Source: Physcomitrium patens
Taxonomy: Eukaryota; Streptophyta; Bryopsida; Funariales; Funariaceae
Reading direction: 5' to 3'
NCBI RefSeq assembly: GCF_000002425.4
Contig: NC_037254.1
Location: forward strand, 23,407,244-23,471,243
Length of the DNA: 64,000 nt
The notes under the pieces were generated by a model. That model saw only the letters and a list, made by a program, of their open reading frames with translations, made no database searches and had not been told where the DNA came from. The position numbers and the translations under genes were made by a program. Positions 45,062 through 58,430 of this stretch are shown piece after piece. Numbering within the stretch: the stretch's first letter is position 1; every line of letters begins with the position of its first letter.

Positions 45062-48000
45062 TTAAGTTCCAATGAGGTGCTTGTAACGTGCGTAGCCTAA
45101 GACGGCGATGAACACCACCAAGCAGGCAATTGTCGTAGTCACGACCACCTGATGTGCAGCACCGAGCCATCAGATTAGAACAGGATCAATCGAAAATCTG
45201 TGATAGTAATGAATGAGGTGTAATCTGAAGGCGATTCTCTGTACGAGCATCAAACTGATTCTTCAGCATGCGCAAATATCACAGCAAATAAACAAGACTA
45301 GGTTTAATATTTTGCATACCCATGTGAAGGCCTCTTCATGATTTTCATTCCACTCATAGGGAATATTCATACCAAATATACCAGCAACAAGGGAGAAAAG
45401 AGCCACCACTACAGTAGCCGAGCTGAGTATCAACTCCAACTGCAGAAACCAGAAAGTCCATTCAAAAGAAGAGTTTAAAAACCATTCACATTTCAAAGAA
45501 CAAATACTTCACAAGATGAAGTGGCAAAACCAACAGAGTGAAGGACACGAAATCGTGAAGTACCTGGATAAGCTGATTTCTATGGTTGTCAAGCTGTTTG
45601 GAAAAAGCGGAAACAGTGAAGGCATCAGAACAGCGCAAATATACGATCATAAGACAGCTGCCCTAAATTTGTTCTTTCTGCGGACAGTCATCTGCAATTA
45701 AACAGTACAAACATATCGCTACGATCAAAAGAGTTAATTCAAATTATTGTCATGCCTATCAATGCCTGCACGTTGAAGTGCCAAGTAAGCAAATTCGCGT
45801 CTTTCTAACATGGCTTCCAATTGATACTAATCATGCATTCGAGGACATGGCGGCGGATTTCGTCCACTAACAACATCAAACTACACAAAAGACAAACGCA
45901 AGCTGGAAACCCTCTCCCCTCTTCCTCTCTTAACGGATAAAGTGGACAGCTACATATACGTGGCATAGCTGATACCTGTATGTTGATGTAATCCTCTGTA
46001 TCATCAATGTATTCTCGAAGCTGACGAGAAGAATGCAAAATGTGAGTATTTTAAAAAGCTAGAAGATAAAAATCAAATAGCGAGAAATCAACACAAAGAA
46101 ACCAAAATAGCAGTAAGGATCGGATGACCATCGATCCTGATAGAAGATAGGATACTTACTGTAGTTAGCTTGTTCAAAGTGCTGTCAATCTGCATAAAAT
46201 AAGCCTGCATTCAGAACGGCCCGATTTTCAGGTAATGTGGGATACATGCGCTAATCTCAGAACATAACCTTAAATTGGTTCTATCAAGCATAACAAAGGT
46301 ACCTCAAGAAGCATCTCTAACTCTTCCACGTCATCGGAATCTGTAGCTGTAGCAGTTCCATGGTTAAGACTGATGGCTCCAGTGCCCTTGCTGACCCATG
46401 AAGCACGGGATGCGATTGTTGGAGATGTAGGTGCATCAGAACTTCCAGTCGGAGATGAAGATCCATCTCCTCTTTTCCGAGTCAGAAAAAGGTCGGCCAT
46501 GTCATCATCGTCATCTAGAAGTTGTTCTAATTCATCTCTCACCTGTACACAAGCTAGAATCAATCTCAGTTAAAAAGGATTCCTTTCTGCAAAGTAAAGA
46601 GATTACAACGCAGAAAATATTCATAAAGAACGCAGCAAGGAGCCCACACGATATCACTTTGCGAAGAAAAGGTTTTAGAGAAGCCTAAAGCTATTTCATC
46701 CTTGCAATTTGGATGATGAAATTTGCACATACATCTAGGAAGGATTTGAAAGCAGAGTACCTTCTGAACTCGGGCATTAAGCCTTGTCATGCTACTCTTC
46801 AACTTACGTACGCGGTCCAAATTACGACTACTAATCTGTACTCAGCGACACACAAAAGCATCATAGAAAACAACCCAACATTCAGTAAAAAATAAGGGTA
46901 CAAGGGAAACCAATTTAGGCTGGCTAAGCAAATTAACCCAACCAAAGGCCTCTAGCGACTACCTCCAGCCCAAGAATTTAATTGAAAAATAAATGAATAG
47001 ATGAATAAATAATCCTTCAGGCTTCATGTTCAAAGGATGGCACCCGCCATGCTTAAGAAGGTGATCAATTGGAGCCTTGAAATTTGGAAGCAACACTTCA
47101 AGAGGGCTCTAAAGTTCAGTATATGAACGAACCTTTTTGGTAAGCTCATCCAGAGCTGGATATGCATTTGTCTCCAACTCAGTGGTGCGTGCATCTAAAA
47201 AGCTGCAAATAGCTTCCAAAGCTACCTCCAGCGCCCGAAACTCAAACGGAGGAGCTGCCAGACAACGTTAACTCTGTTAGAACTTCTCATTCGTACCACA
47301 TACAATTCGAAAGGAATTAACATAACTTATCATTTACACGGAAGATGTCAGTGTACGGATCGAAGGCAATACTATGATGTTTGGCCTTTAAAAATTAAAA
47401 ACAACCTCTGCAGCCATATGTGAAGACCTTGTTGTAAAAAGGATTCATGGACACAACAAAGACACTATTCTGGTTCATACAAAGACATTAGTCATAAGAT
47501 CGACGCCAGATGTGCACACCAAGTTTCACAAACTCTAATAGACTTGTCTGACTTCTATTCCATAGCGGAGTCTTTCAAATGTTAGAATGAACAGGTTACG
47601 ACTGAAATTTTGACCAAGGATTTCCTACCTGGAATTCAAAAATGAAGCGTTCGTGACAAACATCGCATTTTTTTAATACCTATAAACTCCTAAATATAAC
47701 TATCATATCTAAGTATTAGCGGGCCAACCAATTAAGTACCAAGCATATATTATTTAGCGTAAGAGGGGAGGAATTTTAGATGCTGGATAATCCTACAACA
47801 AATACGAACATATTGAGGTATATTTAGACAAAGAATTACCGTCTTTTCCTGGCGTATTATCATCTTGCTTCTCGTGCTGAGGACTCCACGTTGCGCCTTT
47901 TCCGGGACCATCCAATTCTTTGCCTTCACCTTCAGACCCCTCGTGACCCAGACTATCAGATCCTTTGGTGGGTAATCGTCTGCAGAGCTCTTCTACGAAT

Positions 48001-48809
48001 GGTATCACAAATTCGTCCGCTGGATTACGCAGAAACACCTGCACAACAATGACTACATTTTAGCCGTTATTTTTTTACTCATAACTCTGCATAACCGCAA
48101 GAAGACACATCATGCAAATCTGCCTTCAGGAAGTAAAAGCCTTCAGCATAATATGAATACTATCACAACATTTGGCATTAAGAATGACTCAGCTCAGGTG
48201 ACACGACTAACCTACACCCAGTGGCACTAAAACAAACAAAAAACACTCACCTCGTCTGCGGTAATGATCGCCTTGATGTGCTGTTCAAAAAACACAAGTA
48301 CCAGGAGTCAAGTACTTGGTGATTCAAATGAATAAAAGCACAAACAAGTTAAACCTCTTGATTTGAGATTCAAACAATGAAAATCGATTGCTTTAGCAGC
48401 GGCGATTAGACGGGATGTAGATGAACTAAACCCAGACACCTAGTCAAACCACGCAACAGGAAGCTAACTGCAAAGACTGAATGTTATTGCATCAGGAAGT
48501 CTCAAGAGACGGGCCGAAGGAATGCTCTCTCCCGCTCTAATAAATGGTAGCCGAAAGGAAGAGAGCACAAACAATTCTCACCTCAAGATTGAGCACGATG
48601 GCCCGCTCACGCCCCAGAATCGTGGATGGATACGATAAAAGTGGATCCAGAATCCGAAGATCGCGAGCATGAATGCCAACACGATGCATAATTGCGTACT
48701 TATCAACTTCTAACACCCTTTTTTCCCCTTCATTGTCCAGAACCATCCATGTCTTTGACGCTTGCTTCTTCTTGGCCAGAACTGCCACATCTTGGTTTAG
48801 GCCAGCCAT
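45062..48809 (-). CDS. MRS2: MRS2/CorA-type magnesium transporter, 11 exons, 406 aa
   Basis: Minus-strand exons: 48582-48809, 48251-48280, 47840-48038, 47133-47254, 46761-46835, 46303-46542, 46160-46204, 45976-46020, 45564-45593, 45320-45439, 45062-45148 (1221 nt). The product is a Mg2+ channel of the plant MRS2/MGT family. Seen: the [16 protein letters not shown] block, a long helical N-terminal domain, [38 protein letters not shown], a first membrane segment ([17 protein letters not shown]) ending in the ion-selectivity motif GMN (about 361-363), then a second segment ([16 protein letters not shown]) and a short basic tail. Length matches the family (about 390-440). Two exons are only 30 nt and two only 45 nt. 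The compartment cannot be told, since family members sit in several membranes. Confidence 0.93.
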
Positions 48810-50460
48810 TACTGCTACCCGTACAAATGCGGCTATGAGAATGTCTACATTAGAAAACCTGCAATCTAAAAAACCAAAAATTAAAATTAAAACTACAGAA
48901 AATTAAGACAAACCATTACGATAGTGAGAAGAAAAAAATTTAAAAGACAAAACCCTGTGATCCAAACTCCACTTCAGAGAACCAAAATCCCCTTCTATGA
49001 TCAATAGGGATCATTCAATTCCCATCACCCAATTCCAGGTCTTCTTCGAACTACACCAATCACCAAATACTCTACCGAACCGAACCAAAAACAACAAAAA
49101 ATATATATGTACCGCTGCAGAAAATCACCCCCGGAAATAAATCATCACCCCTAATTAATTCATTCCCAAAGCCACAACTGAACATCTCAAAAAACCAGAA
49201 TCACTCTGCTCTGTAGCACCCAAAACATACCACCGCTCTTGACCCTTAATTGCGCCGACCCAATACGCCCAAAGATCGACAAAATGCCACCCACCTTCTA
49301 CATCTTTACGCACCCTCAAGTCCTCAGCGACGCAGGCTCCATGCTCTCATGCAAAAGCTCCCATCACGCACCCAGAAACCTAACCCTGCCGAGCCCAAGA
49401 GGACCCAGAAGCGCCGTGCAGACGCCAGAGTTGCAGGGAGCGCTTGAACATGCAACCGTCGTGGAGGCCGATCGATGATCCCAGCAGCGAATTCGCCTCA
49501 TCGAGCCCGCAATGGCGACTGCGAAGTTGGTTTCCCTTAGATTCCAACGCCACTCCCCCTTCTTCTCCTCCGTCCCGTCTCCTCAACAGTCCCCGGGCCT
49601 GGTTTCACCGAACCTAGACCCCACTCGGCTCGGATCCGCACCAGGACACAAACACCCCGTTCCCACAGCACCACATGGAGTCTCGACTGGGAACGCCTCG
49701 ATTACGTGGCGTCGGAGTACCTATTTGGGTGAACCCATCCGTTAAAGCAGCTCCAAAGCATTTTTCTTTTTCGACCCAGGAAGATGCTTCCAAATGCCAG
49801 GTTGAATAATATTATTCCTAATTAGGGTGGTTTTACTTTTATACCTTCGTTCTTGAATGATTCTAATTTTTTATTTTATTCCCATTTGTTAGCTCAAAGA
49901 GTGTTGGGGGGGGGGGGGTTAAGGGGTGGATACCTGTTGGATAATAGCTTTTAAAGTAGCTTTTTAAAGGTAAATGGTGGGTTGCGTGTCCTAAAGGTGG
50001 AGAGAATACGTTTCTGTGGCTGTTGTTTTGTGATGGTGAGCTGCACAGCTGTTGGTGTGATGACGATGGCTCCACCTTTGTTCCCACCTCACGGACTGTG
50101 TGACTGGATGGATGACCTCGTTCGTGTACGATGTACTACATTCATCTTCAATTGATGAACTTTTATGGATACTTTTCATCCGCCTTTGGGTGGTGAAAGT
50201 GGTGATGAACTTATATTTTCGTAACATATTTCATGATGTTGCATTTTATTACTCCTCGAATATGAACACGTAGTGTTTTGAGCATGAGGTGTGATGTGAA
50301 AGTGGTCTTGGTGTGAACAGGGAAACTCCACAAATGGGAGTTGTTTGTCTAGCATGAGGCTGCAGTGTAAACGGGCCCGATAACAATGGCACAGTTGCTC
50401 GCAGAAACCTTTGTCCATCTTGTGGTTCATATTTTTGAGCGGTGTTTTAAACAGATAGAC
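48810..50460. other. Upstream region of MRS2 and intergenic DNA
   Basis: Should contain the MRS2 promoter and 5' UTR. A 13-base G run lies at 49906-49918. The plus-strand frames at 49239-49478 and 49512-49745 have no recognisable features. After 49,800 the DNA becomes T/A-rich. Confidence 0.4.
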
Positions 50461-52800
50461 AAACGGACAGATACCAATTTTTTAATATATAAATATATAT
50501 ATATATATATATGTATTTTTTCACACCCATATCTAAAAGGTAAATTATAGTAAATAAAAATTCTAAAGTGGTGCCTACTTTTTGAGATTTATAATTGTAC
50601 GTATTGTAATATCCAAATTCCTTTATGAATATCACATACTAAAATTTAGTTGAAATTAAGTGTTCGCAAAATTTACTGACACGATTTTAAAAAATAAAAT
50701 AAAATAAATAGAATTTGTACCAATTTTCAAAATTGACATTTCAAGATGAATTTACTGCTTAAAACACAAAAAACGAGTTTATAAACAGTTATCAAGAATT
50801 GCAATAATTTTTTGCACTAAAGTTTTAATAACATGTGTTTAGTTTTTATTTTTTCAAAAATCTTGCAGATAATTTATTTATAAAGAATAATAGTTTAAAA
50901 TCAAATAACTTAGTACTTTATTTCTTTGTAAGAAATAAAACTAGTTCAATATATAGTTGCTGTGATTTGATTTTTTTAATCTCTTAAAGCTGGAAAACAC
51001 TGCAGTGAATTTCAAAATGCTAATTTTAATTTGATTCCTAATTACTCTTTAAAATGTAATGAGTGAACGAATCTTTTTTTTATGGTGCTTTCCACTATAC
51101 TGAATGAAGAAATTTATTGGATCAATGAATTAGTGCAATGATCTATGTTTTGTAATTTCTATATCACTTTATTTATATACTAACACTGGAGGCCATTGAT
51201 TTTGTTTAGAAGTTATATTTTTATAGTAAAGTATTGATTCATTAATACATAAAATAGTATATTAAATCATGGTTTTAGTTTGGAATTTATCCTGTTTTTT
51301 TTTGTAAAAGAAGTAAAATTTCATTGTTTTTTAATGAATATAAAATGTTTCTCTTGGTTTGCAGCATTGTAAGATATTGTAAGAGAATAATTTATTGTTT
51401 AAGTTTCATTACAAATATGGTACTACTAATGCCACCACAATTTTTGCTATTACCACCACATCTTCATGAAATTTTTAATTCAATTTTAATCAAAAATTTC
51501 TTCTTTCTACTTCTAAAACAACCATTTTATAATAAATCAATACATAAATTTGAAATATAAACAATTGTTTTTGATTGGCACAAAGAAAAAGAAGAAGAAA
51601 AAGAAAAAAAATGTTAATTGGGTGGAAAATCGTAGTAGCAATAGCAAAAGTTGTGGTGACATTAGCAAAACCCTATAGTACATAAAAATAAAGGGAATTG
51701 TTAAATTGACTTAGGCATTTACTAAATTCATCTACTCATCCTAACCATTATCAAAAAATTCTCTATTGTTGGATCTGCAAACCAATAGAAATAGAAGCTC
51801 AAGAAATTTATATAGTTATTATAAATATAACTTGTTTGAGATATTTTTTCAATGATCTTAACTTAATATCTTGTTATTTTTTTTTAATATAATGACTACA
51901 ATATATTTACATTTTTTTTTAAAAATAATTACATGACTTTTATTGGTGCTTTGAAATGTTCGACTTCTTAAATTGGGATAATGATTTTTTAGTTAAAATA
52001 AAATTTTACCTAATTTTTTCATGAAAATCATTTTGAATTCTTTAATTTTTTATTTTAACATATAAATCCAATTATTATGCCTCATGATATGTTTTAATTT
52101 GTATTTAATAGATACAACCTTCCAATAAATAACCAAACATAAACATATAACATTTCTGAATATTGAGACAACCAAAAAAAATACAAATAGTTTGAATAAA
52201 ATCATGTATATATCTTTTTTTTATTTGCTTTGTCATTAAATACATTTATTAGCATTTTATACTTTTTCATCTAAATCTACTCTGCAAATTTGCATAGAAT
52301 TTGTTTTTAATCAAAAAATAAAGTAGAAAAAAGATAATGTATTACAGTTTTTATTATTATTATTTATTGTTGTTGAAAACTGACAAAAAAAAAATTTACT
52401 TTTTTGATATTTAAGACATACGTACATAAATACATAAATACATAATAAAATACACATGTGAATGTGTGCATGGACGTGTATATAAATAAAGCTTTATTGT
52501 GAGATATAAAATTTATTATAATTTTCACTTAAATTCAAATTAAATGAAAAAATTTGGAAATTTAAGCATTATAACCTTTGAAGTTTATAAAAAAATTATA
52601 CTGCTGAGAACTTTGACTTCCATTGTTTTTTGTTCCCGGCTGATGTGGCATGTTGGGTATTTTTTATCCTTTCAATCAAATACACTAAAATTCACGATTT
52701 TTCTAAGACTTATTTTAAGCATAATAAGGAAAATAATCTTATTAGAGTTTTAATAGTAATACTATAATTAACATTAACCTCACGAAACAGGAAATTCAAA
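50461..52800. other. AT-rich intergenic DNA
   Basis: No gene is supported. An AT microsatellite lies at about 50493-50512 and a GAA-rich run at about 51583-51610. Open frames in this stretch follow the base composition. Confidence 0.5.
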
Positions 52801-54260
52801 TAACATAATCTACATTAGTCAAAACGTGTATTATTGAAGACTGAGTTGGATGGAAGTTCATCGCTTCCGTGAGAAGAATGGATGAATGTCGACCACTCTG
52901 GTAGGTGACGGAGTCCAAGCACGGCGAGAGGCCACCGCACGAAGACGACCGCAGACGCGCGGCTCTTTGCTCGCCGTTGTCTTCGCCGTCGAGTTGTGAG
53001 TCTGCGGCGTTTTGCTGCGAAGGTGGTTACTATATTCATGCGTGAGCACCCAGGATCACCAATGCTTCGGATCGGCGGCGTCTCAAATGAAGCCACTGCT
53101 GAAACAGGTGCGTCCAGCATCAGTTTGATATCGACACGTGCGATTACTCAACTTCCTGGGCATAGATTCCACGGCATAAAATCGTTGGTCCTGATGCGAT
53201 GCTGTTGCAAGCAAAGATCGCTGGAATCCATGGCAGCCTACAGCGAGGGGGTGGTACTACAGGCGATTGTGAACAGTAAGGAATTCGTGAGCGAAAAGCC
53301 GTGTAGGGGTCAGTTCCCTGCTTGAGCCATGTAGAGAATTCGAGGGCCCACGTGAGATAAAATTGAGACTGTGTGAGCGATTCTAGAGTTGTCCGAGTCT
53401 GGAGATCACCTGGGGTCATCCTGGAAGCGAGATTCGGTCCCAAACCTATTGCCCCGACAGTCGGCGATTTTTGGGCATGTTTTGATGGGCTTAGTTTTTT
53501 AATAATTTTTTATTTTTTGTTTTTATTTTTTTGTATCGTAGATGCTATAGGCTACATCTGAAAACGGGAAATACTGTATTACCGTTCTCTGCAACAAATC
53601 TGAGACTAAAGATTAATGACTTCTTTTTCCTTATCCCTGCGTAAGATCGCCGGTGAGATGCGCAGAGAAGTAGCACGCATCAAACTATTTATCCAATGCA
53701 GCTGTGTCAAAGCATACCACGTCCAACTTAATTGCCACCCTAAAAGACTCCAACGAGTGAAAGTTGCAGGTCATGAACTATCTTCGAGAAGCCGCAATTC
53801 TGCATGACTCCATGAGGAACCCGGCATGCTCCAAGTAACCGCTAATTTGTGTAGCTACCAGAGGCGAATGAACGCAAGACCATGTAGTTTGTGCGCTTCA
53901 AGTTGTGCAATCCTGTCGAAGGAAATGATCCAATTTGCAGAGATAGTCGAGTGCACAATCTCGCGGATCTCGAAACACCCACCTAGACAAAATAAAAAGG
54001 TGTCATGGACATGGTCTTGCAAGTGACTCAAATTACTTCAGTGACGTCCCAACCGATGTATGTCTAGCCTCTTCGTGAAACCCAGCCGAATCGGCTGCAA
54101 AACAACGCTGTCACTCGGCCCTCCCTCACAGAGCCTGCAATTGCCAGGATTTACACCCTCATTGTTGCTGTGCACATGTACTTAACAGCGGAGATATCAG
54201 CTCACTGATATTATTTACCATTCTCTGCATGACTTTCCATTTACACTACCAATGCATAGT
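52801..54260. other. GC-richer island in AT-rich DNA, gene not identified
   Basis: GC rises sharply around 52860-53450, with frames on both strands (for example 52996-53325 plus, 52815-53120 minus). None carries a recognisable domain, and a splice-based gene model could not be built. It may be a decayed gene or the first exon of an unknown one. Confidence 0.3.
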
Positions 54261-54343
54261 TAGTTGATACATAGTGGTTGGTAGTTCAAGTTTCGATAGT
54301 TAAATTTAGGAATAATACTTCTTTTACTATGTTGGCATTCCCT

Positions 54344-54775
54344 TGTGCCATGTTATCATTACATTAGCTTTAGAAGATTTTCAACAAGTTGGATATTAAT
54401 GAGGTACTGAAGGTATAAAAAAAATAACAAAACATAATAAAAATCCACAATAAAAGATCACAAAAGATAAAAAAATAAAGAAAAGTGTCTACCTAGTAAA
54501 TATTTTGTTTTTACTATTAGGTGGACATCTACCATTGATTATTCATTTTATTTAGCTTTTGTATTGCTGATGTATTTGTGTTAGTAAATATTTTGTTTTT
54601 ACTACTAGGTGGACATCTACCATTGATTATTCATTTTATTTAGCTTTTGTATTGCTGATGTATTTGTGTTGGCAATTATTGTTGTGTTTTTGTTGTGGTT
54701 TTTATAACTTTCCACCTCATTAGTATCCAACTTATTGAAAAACTTGTAACACTAGTATATTATTAATGTGGCACA
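54344..54775. repeat. Foldback-like repeat: about 100 bp inverted arms around an 88 bp tandem pair
   Basis: The left arm (54344-54445) and right arm (54681-54775) are inverted copies, both starting TGTGCCA on their outer edge and sharing AAGTTGGATA-TAATGAGG. Between them lies an 88-base unit in two tandem copies (54494-54581 and 54582-54669) with one mismatch. Just inside, TGTCTACCTAGTAAA pairs with a later TTTTACTATTAGGTGGACA. No protein is encoded. It resembles a MITE or foldback transposon. The element ends and target duplication are not certain. Confidence 0.65.
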
Positions 54776-54834
54776 TGGAGATATCTATATAGCAAAAAAG
54801 GGTTGTCTATTTAGTCCACCTATCAATTTCTTAA

Positions 54835-54837
<3 letters not shown>

Positions 54838-54867
<30 letters not shown>
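54838..54867. repeat. TA microsatellite
   Basis: Alternating TA, about 30 bases, directly beside the foldback-like repeat. Confidence 0.8.
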
Positions 54868-54872
<5 letters not shown>

Positions 54873-56746
54873 CTTATGAAAGTTAGCGAAGAATTCATGA
54901 TTTTTTTAGTGATTTTTTATCAGAAAAAAAATGGTATATATGTTTCTTGACCAAAGTCTATGAAATATTTAATTTTTAAAGAAATTTGTATTCTTTTATG
55001 CTATTCTAGTCTTGTGATTTTTTCTTTTGAAAATTATAAGTTTTAAATTAATATTCTAAGTGCACTTAAAAAATATTTATGATTTTAAAATTTCATTAAT
55101 AATTTATTATAGCTAAAAATATCAAAAGTATAATAATTATAAATTTAATTGTAAATAATATTTTTTTGAAGCAAAGAATCTATAAGCATTAATGTGAGAA
55201 ATTTCTATAAAATTTAATTCAAATAGAATTCAACAAGCTATGTATGTTTTACTTGCAAGAAGTGAGAATAAATTTATAACTATTGTCTATGTTTATAAGT
55301 TTTTTAATATTATTTTAGAAAATATCTTACATATTAATTACCTTAAATATAGATGTACTATTGTCACTTCTTTAGAAGAAATATACACTAGAATTTAATA
55401 TTTATGTCAAGAAGTTGTATACTTTAAGATAAATAAGTACAAATATATCAACTTCACAGGTAAATTTATAAAGAATTTGCCACCAAATATACAAATGAGT
55501 CAAAGATCAATCTATTAAAAAAATCCAATAGAAAAAGATTATAATTTTATAGATTTGTACAACAAGTCAAGCTCTTCTTTTAATCATATCTTTCTTGATA
55601 CTAGAATAGTGTCAATTAAGTAAGATTTTTAGACACACTTTTATTTGAAAGTATTTTTTTTTTAGTTTTTATTTTTATGAAGCAAAGATTCATTATATAT
55701 ATATATATATATATATATATTTAAACTTATTTTTTGAAGCATATATGATTGTGTTGGAAGACAAAAATAAAACAAGTGTGGCAAAAATATGACTATAGTC
55801 TTTATAAGAAGGGACATATTTAATTATTATCTATAACACTAAATTCTAATAACTTCCTTGCAATAAGAAATATAATAATAAGGCTCTTATCAACTAATTT
55901 AGATATGGCTTAAAAGCTAATATTAATGATCTATTATTGATAATGCCAAAAGTAGATTCATTAAAATTATTTATCACTTAAGCAATTACATGCAACAATT
56001 CGAAATATACACAAAAGAAAGATTTGCATAGAGACGGAAAAATCAAGTAATGATAGTAAATTCTAAGACTTTAGAAATTTATTCATTAAAGCTAATATTA
56101 ATGAGAACTAATGTAATCTAATTCAAATAATTATTATCAAAGAAAAAAATATATATTGTTGTAAAAAATTATATTTTTATTGTATAAAAATAAATTATAA
56201 ATACAAGATTTTTGTATCAAATCAAGTAAATTTAAGATATAGTGTATAAATTAAAACATGAAAAATTTTAATATAAAAACAAATAGTTAAAGTAAAGACC
56301 TTGCAATATAAAAACTTTAGATCACATTTATCAAATATAAGTTGTACGCTACAATTTAAACTTGTAAATAATTTTAAACTTCTTGTAATTTTTGAATTGT
56401 AAAGTGTGAGTTTACAACTTAAGAACTTTTAGGATATAAAAACTTAACATATTTTGTAGACTAATGCTTTGTTTTGCAACAAAATTAATATTATCACAAA
56501 AGATCCTATTGCCTCATCTGAACATTATTAATATGAAACCTCTTGCATCTAGAAATGTTATAGAAGAGACCAAGCTTTTGAAGTTGATATTTGAAGATTA
56601 AATATCAAATATGATTGTTAACATTGTTTAATATTCTTCAAATGAAGTGATAATTAGTATTTCTTGGTTTGAGATATAAAATCTTGATATTAATCAAAAA
56701 TTAAAAAAATATATATCACTTAAGATTTTATTTAAACACCAAAAAA

Positions 56747-56790
<44 letters not shown>

Positions 56791-56804
56791 GATCTTAAAA
56801 AAAG
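54868..56804. other. Very AT-rich intergenic DNA
   Basis: No gene is supported. TA runs lie at about 55694-55720 and 56749-56787. The second ends 17 bases before the LTR of element E. Some stretches could be decayed transposon coding sequence, but nothing is recognisable. Confidence 0.45.
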
Positions 56805-57362
56805 TGTCAAGGACAAGAACTTGATAAAGACAAATAAACAAGTGAGACTTTTCTTAAACAAAGATGATAAAATAGAAATAACTCAATATGTATATTAAGA
56901 AAGAAATTGGAATGGCTATTGTCAAAAGACAAGAAAACTGGAGATCCTTGAAATTAGACTAGAAGCAAGAAATGAATTGAGAAGAGTGAAGAGGGCTTCA
57001 CTCTTGTCTCTATATATACTATTTAACTAAGGGCTACATGGCGATGTTCTATAGGACCTTCAATATGTCTTGACTTTGTAGGACACATGCCTTGACTTAC
57101 AAGGTAAGTTTTTCTACGTGTGGACCACATAGTTAGCTTAGTCTTCAAGCTAACAACATGTGTGGCACATGGCCAACTTTTTGACCACGTTTCTAATCCA
57201 AAAAGTCTATTAAAGACACCTATAAAGTCAAAGCAGCATCTATGAAGCTTCTAAGAAGCTTTTATAATAAATATTATAGAATTAACTTATTTTTACCTAT
57301 TTTTACTTAATTCTATCTATTTATACATGTAGTTATTGGCTTATATGCATATGTTCTTGACA
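56805..57362 (-). repeat. 3' LTR of element E
   Basis: Starts TGTCAAGGACAAGAACTTGA, ends TTCTTGACA, and is clearly related along its whole length to the LTRs of D, including the CTCTATATATACTAT promoter region. It is more diverged from both D LTRs than they are from each other. Confidence 0.85.
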
Positions 57363-57403
57363 TTATCTCTTCTTCTAGGGACAAGTTTCATGAGGAGAAG
57401 TCA

Positions 57404-57728
57404 TCATATATTGAGGAAATCTATGATGTAACAAATTGTATTTGCCACATACTCTGATCTTTGTTCCCTTCGAAGATGATTGATAGGGCCTCTCAACCAT
57501 CAATAATGTCCTATACTAGGACAGGAAGACTACCCAATTATTTGATCATTGTTCAGGCCTTCATAACTTCCTTCAAATAAAACATTTGGAACACCGTCAA
57601 AAGTTGTTGCTACCTCTAGTAAAATCACCAAACATCGAGAGTCTCTTCCAAGGTCGTGATACCAAACACATTGTATCTCACCATCTATTTGAAGAATAAC
57701 ATGTCATTCTTGAGGATTTTCATCTTGA
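57404..57728 (-). pseudogene. ORF3 of element E, C-terminal part
   Basis: The minus-strand frame ends TGA 57404-57406 and carries stops at 57500-57502, 57530-57532 and 57704-57706. It encodes SRCLVILLEVATTFDGVPN and WLRGPINHLRREQRSEYVAN, which align with ORF3 of C (SLVIVFEVEPAYDGQPEGVF and RWLQGPMNHLPREQ). The TGA at 57500 stands where C and D have an Arg codon. The frame runs into the D insertion and continues in frame at 63781. Confidence 0.65.
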
Positions 57729-58280
57729 TGTCAAGGACAAAGACTCGATGAGGGAAAATATACACAAAAAGGCTATCTCGATATAATAAGTCAAAATATA
57801 AACAAGTAGGTATATTAAAAGGAAACTGGAATGGCTATTGCCACAAGACAAGAAACTAAAGACTCTTGAACCTGGACTAGAAGCAAGAAAGGAGTTGACA
57901 AGAGTGAAGAAGCCTTCACTCTTGTCTCTATATATACTATCTAACTAGGGGCTACGTGGCGACGTTCTATAGGACCTCCAATATGTGTTGACTTTGTAGG
58001 ACACATGCCTTGACTTACAAGGCAAGTTTTTCTACGTATGGGCCACATAGTTAGCTTGATCTTCAAGCTAACAACATGTGTGGTACATGGCCAACTTGTT
58101 GACCACGTTTCTAATCCAAAAAGTCAATTAAAGACACCTATGAAGTCAAAGCAGCATCTAGGAAGTTTCTAGGAAGCTTCTATATTAAATATTATAGAAT
58201 TAACTTACTTTTATCTACTTTTACTTACTTCTACCTATTTCTATATGTGATTATTAGCTTACATGATTATGGCCGTGACA
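57729..58280 (-). repeat. 3' LTR of element D (552 bp)
   Basis: TGTCAAGGAC to GGCCGTGACA. TATATATA box at 57929-57936. Only a few GAA/TTC units are present in U3, far fewer than in B and C. Confidence 0.95.
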
Positions 58281-58295
58281 TTACCCCCCCCTTCT
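58281..58295 (-). other. Polypurine tract of element D
   Basis: On the minus strand AGAAGGGGGGGGTAA directly abuts the 3' LTR. Confidence 0.8.
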
Positions 58296-58322
58296 AGAGA
58301 CGAGTTCCACGAGGAGCGGTCA

Positions 58323-58430
58323 TCATATGTTGAGAAAATCTATGATGGGACGAATTGTATTCGCCACATACTCTGATCTCTGTTCTCTTCGAAGATGATT
58401 GATAGGGCCTCTCAACCATCTAATTAGCGT
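58323..58430 (-). pseudogene. ORF3 remnant of element D
   Basis: About 35 codons ending TGA 58323-58325 encode RWLRGPINHLRREQRSEYVA, nearly identical to E and related to C. The upstream part of ORF3 is absent, and the frame no longer matches pol, so D has lost most of this segment. Confidence 0.55.

Larger units (their letters stand above)
56805..57728 (-). mobile_element. Chromovirus E, 3' part (LTR, ORF3), interrupted by element D
   Basis: A 558 bp LTR (56805-57362) is followed by internal sequence similar to the 3' end of D and C. At 57728 the sequence is broken by D and resumes at 63780. The CTTGA at 57724-57728 is repeated at 63775-63779. E is therefore older than D. Confidence 0.8.

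Noticed and set aside
49512-49745. Plus-strand ORF starting MATAKLVSLRFQRHSPFF, looking like a plastid transit peptide
   Set aside because: No mature domain or splice donor leading to one; it lies in the upstream region of MRS2 on the opposite strand.
54494-54669. Tandem 88-base repeats as a possible CRISPR array
   Set aside because: Only two adjacent copies without spacers, in a eukaryotic setting, inside an inverted repeat.
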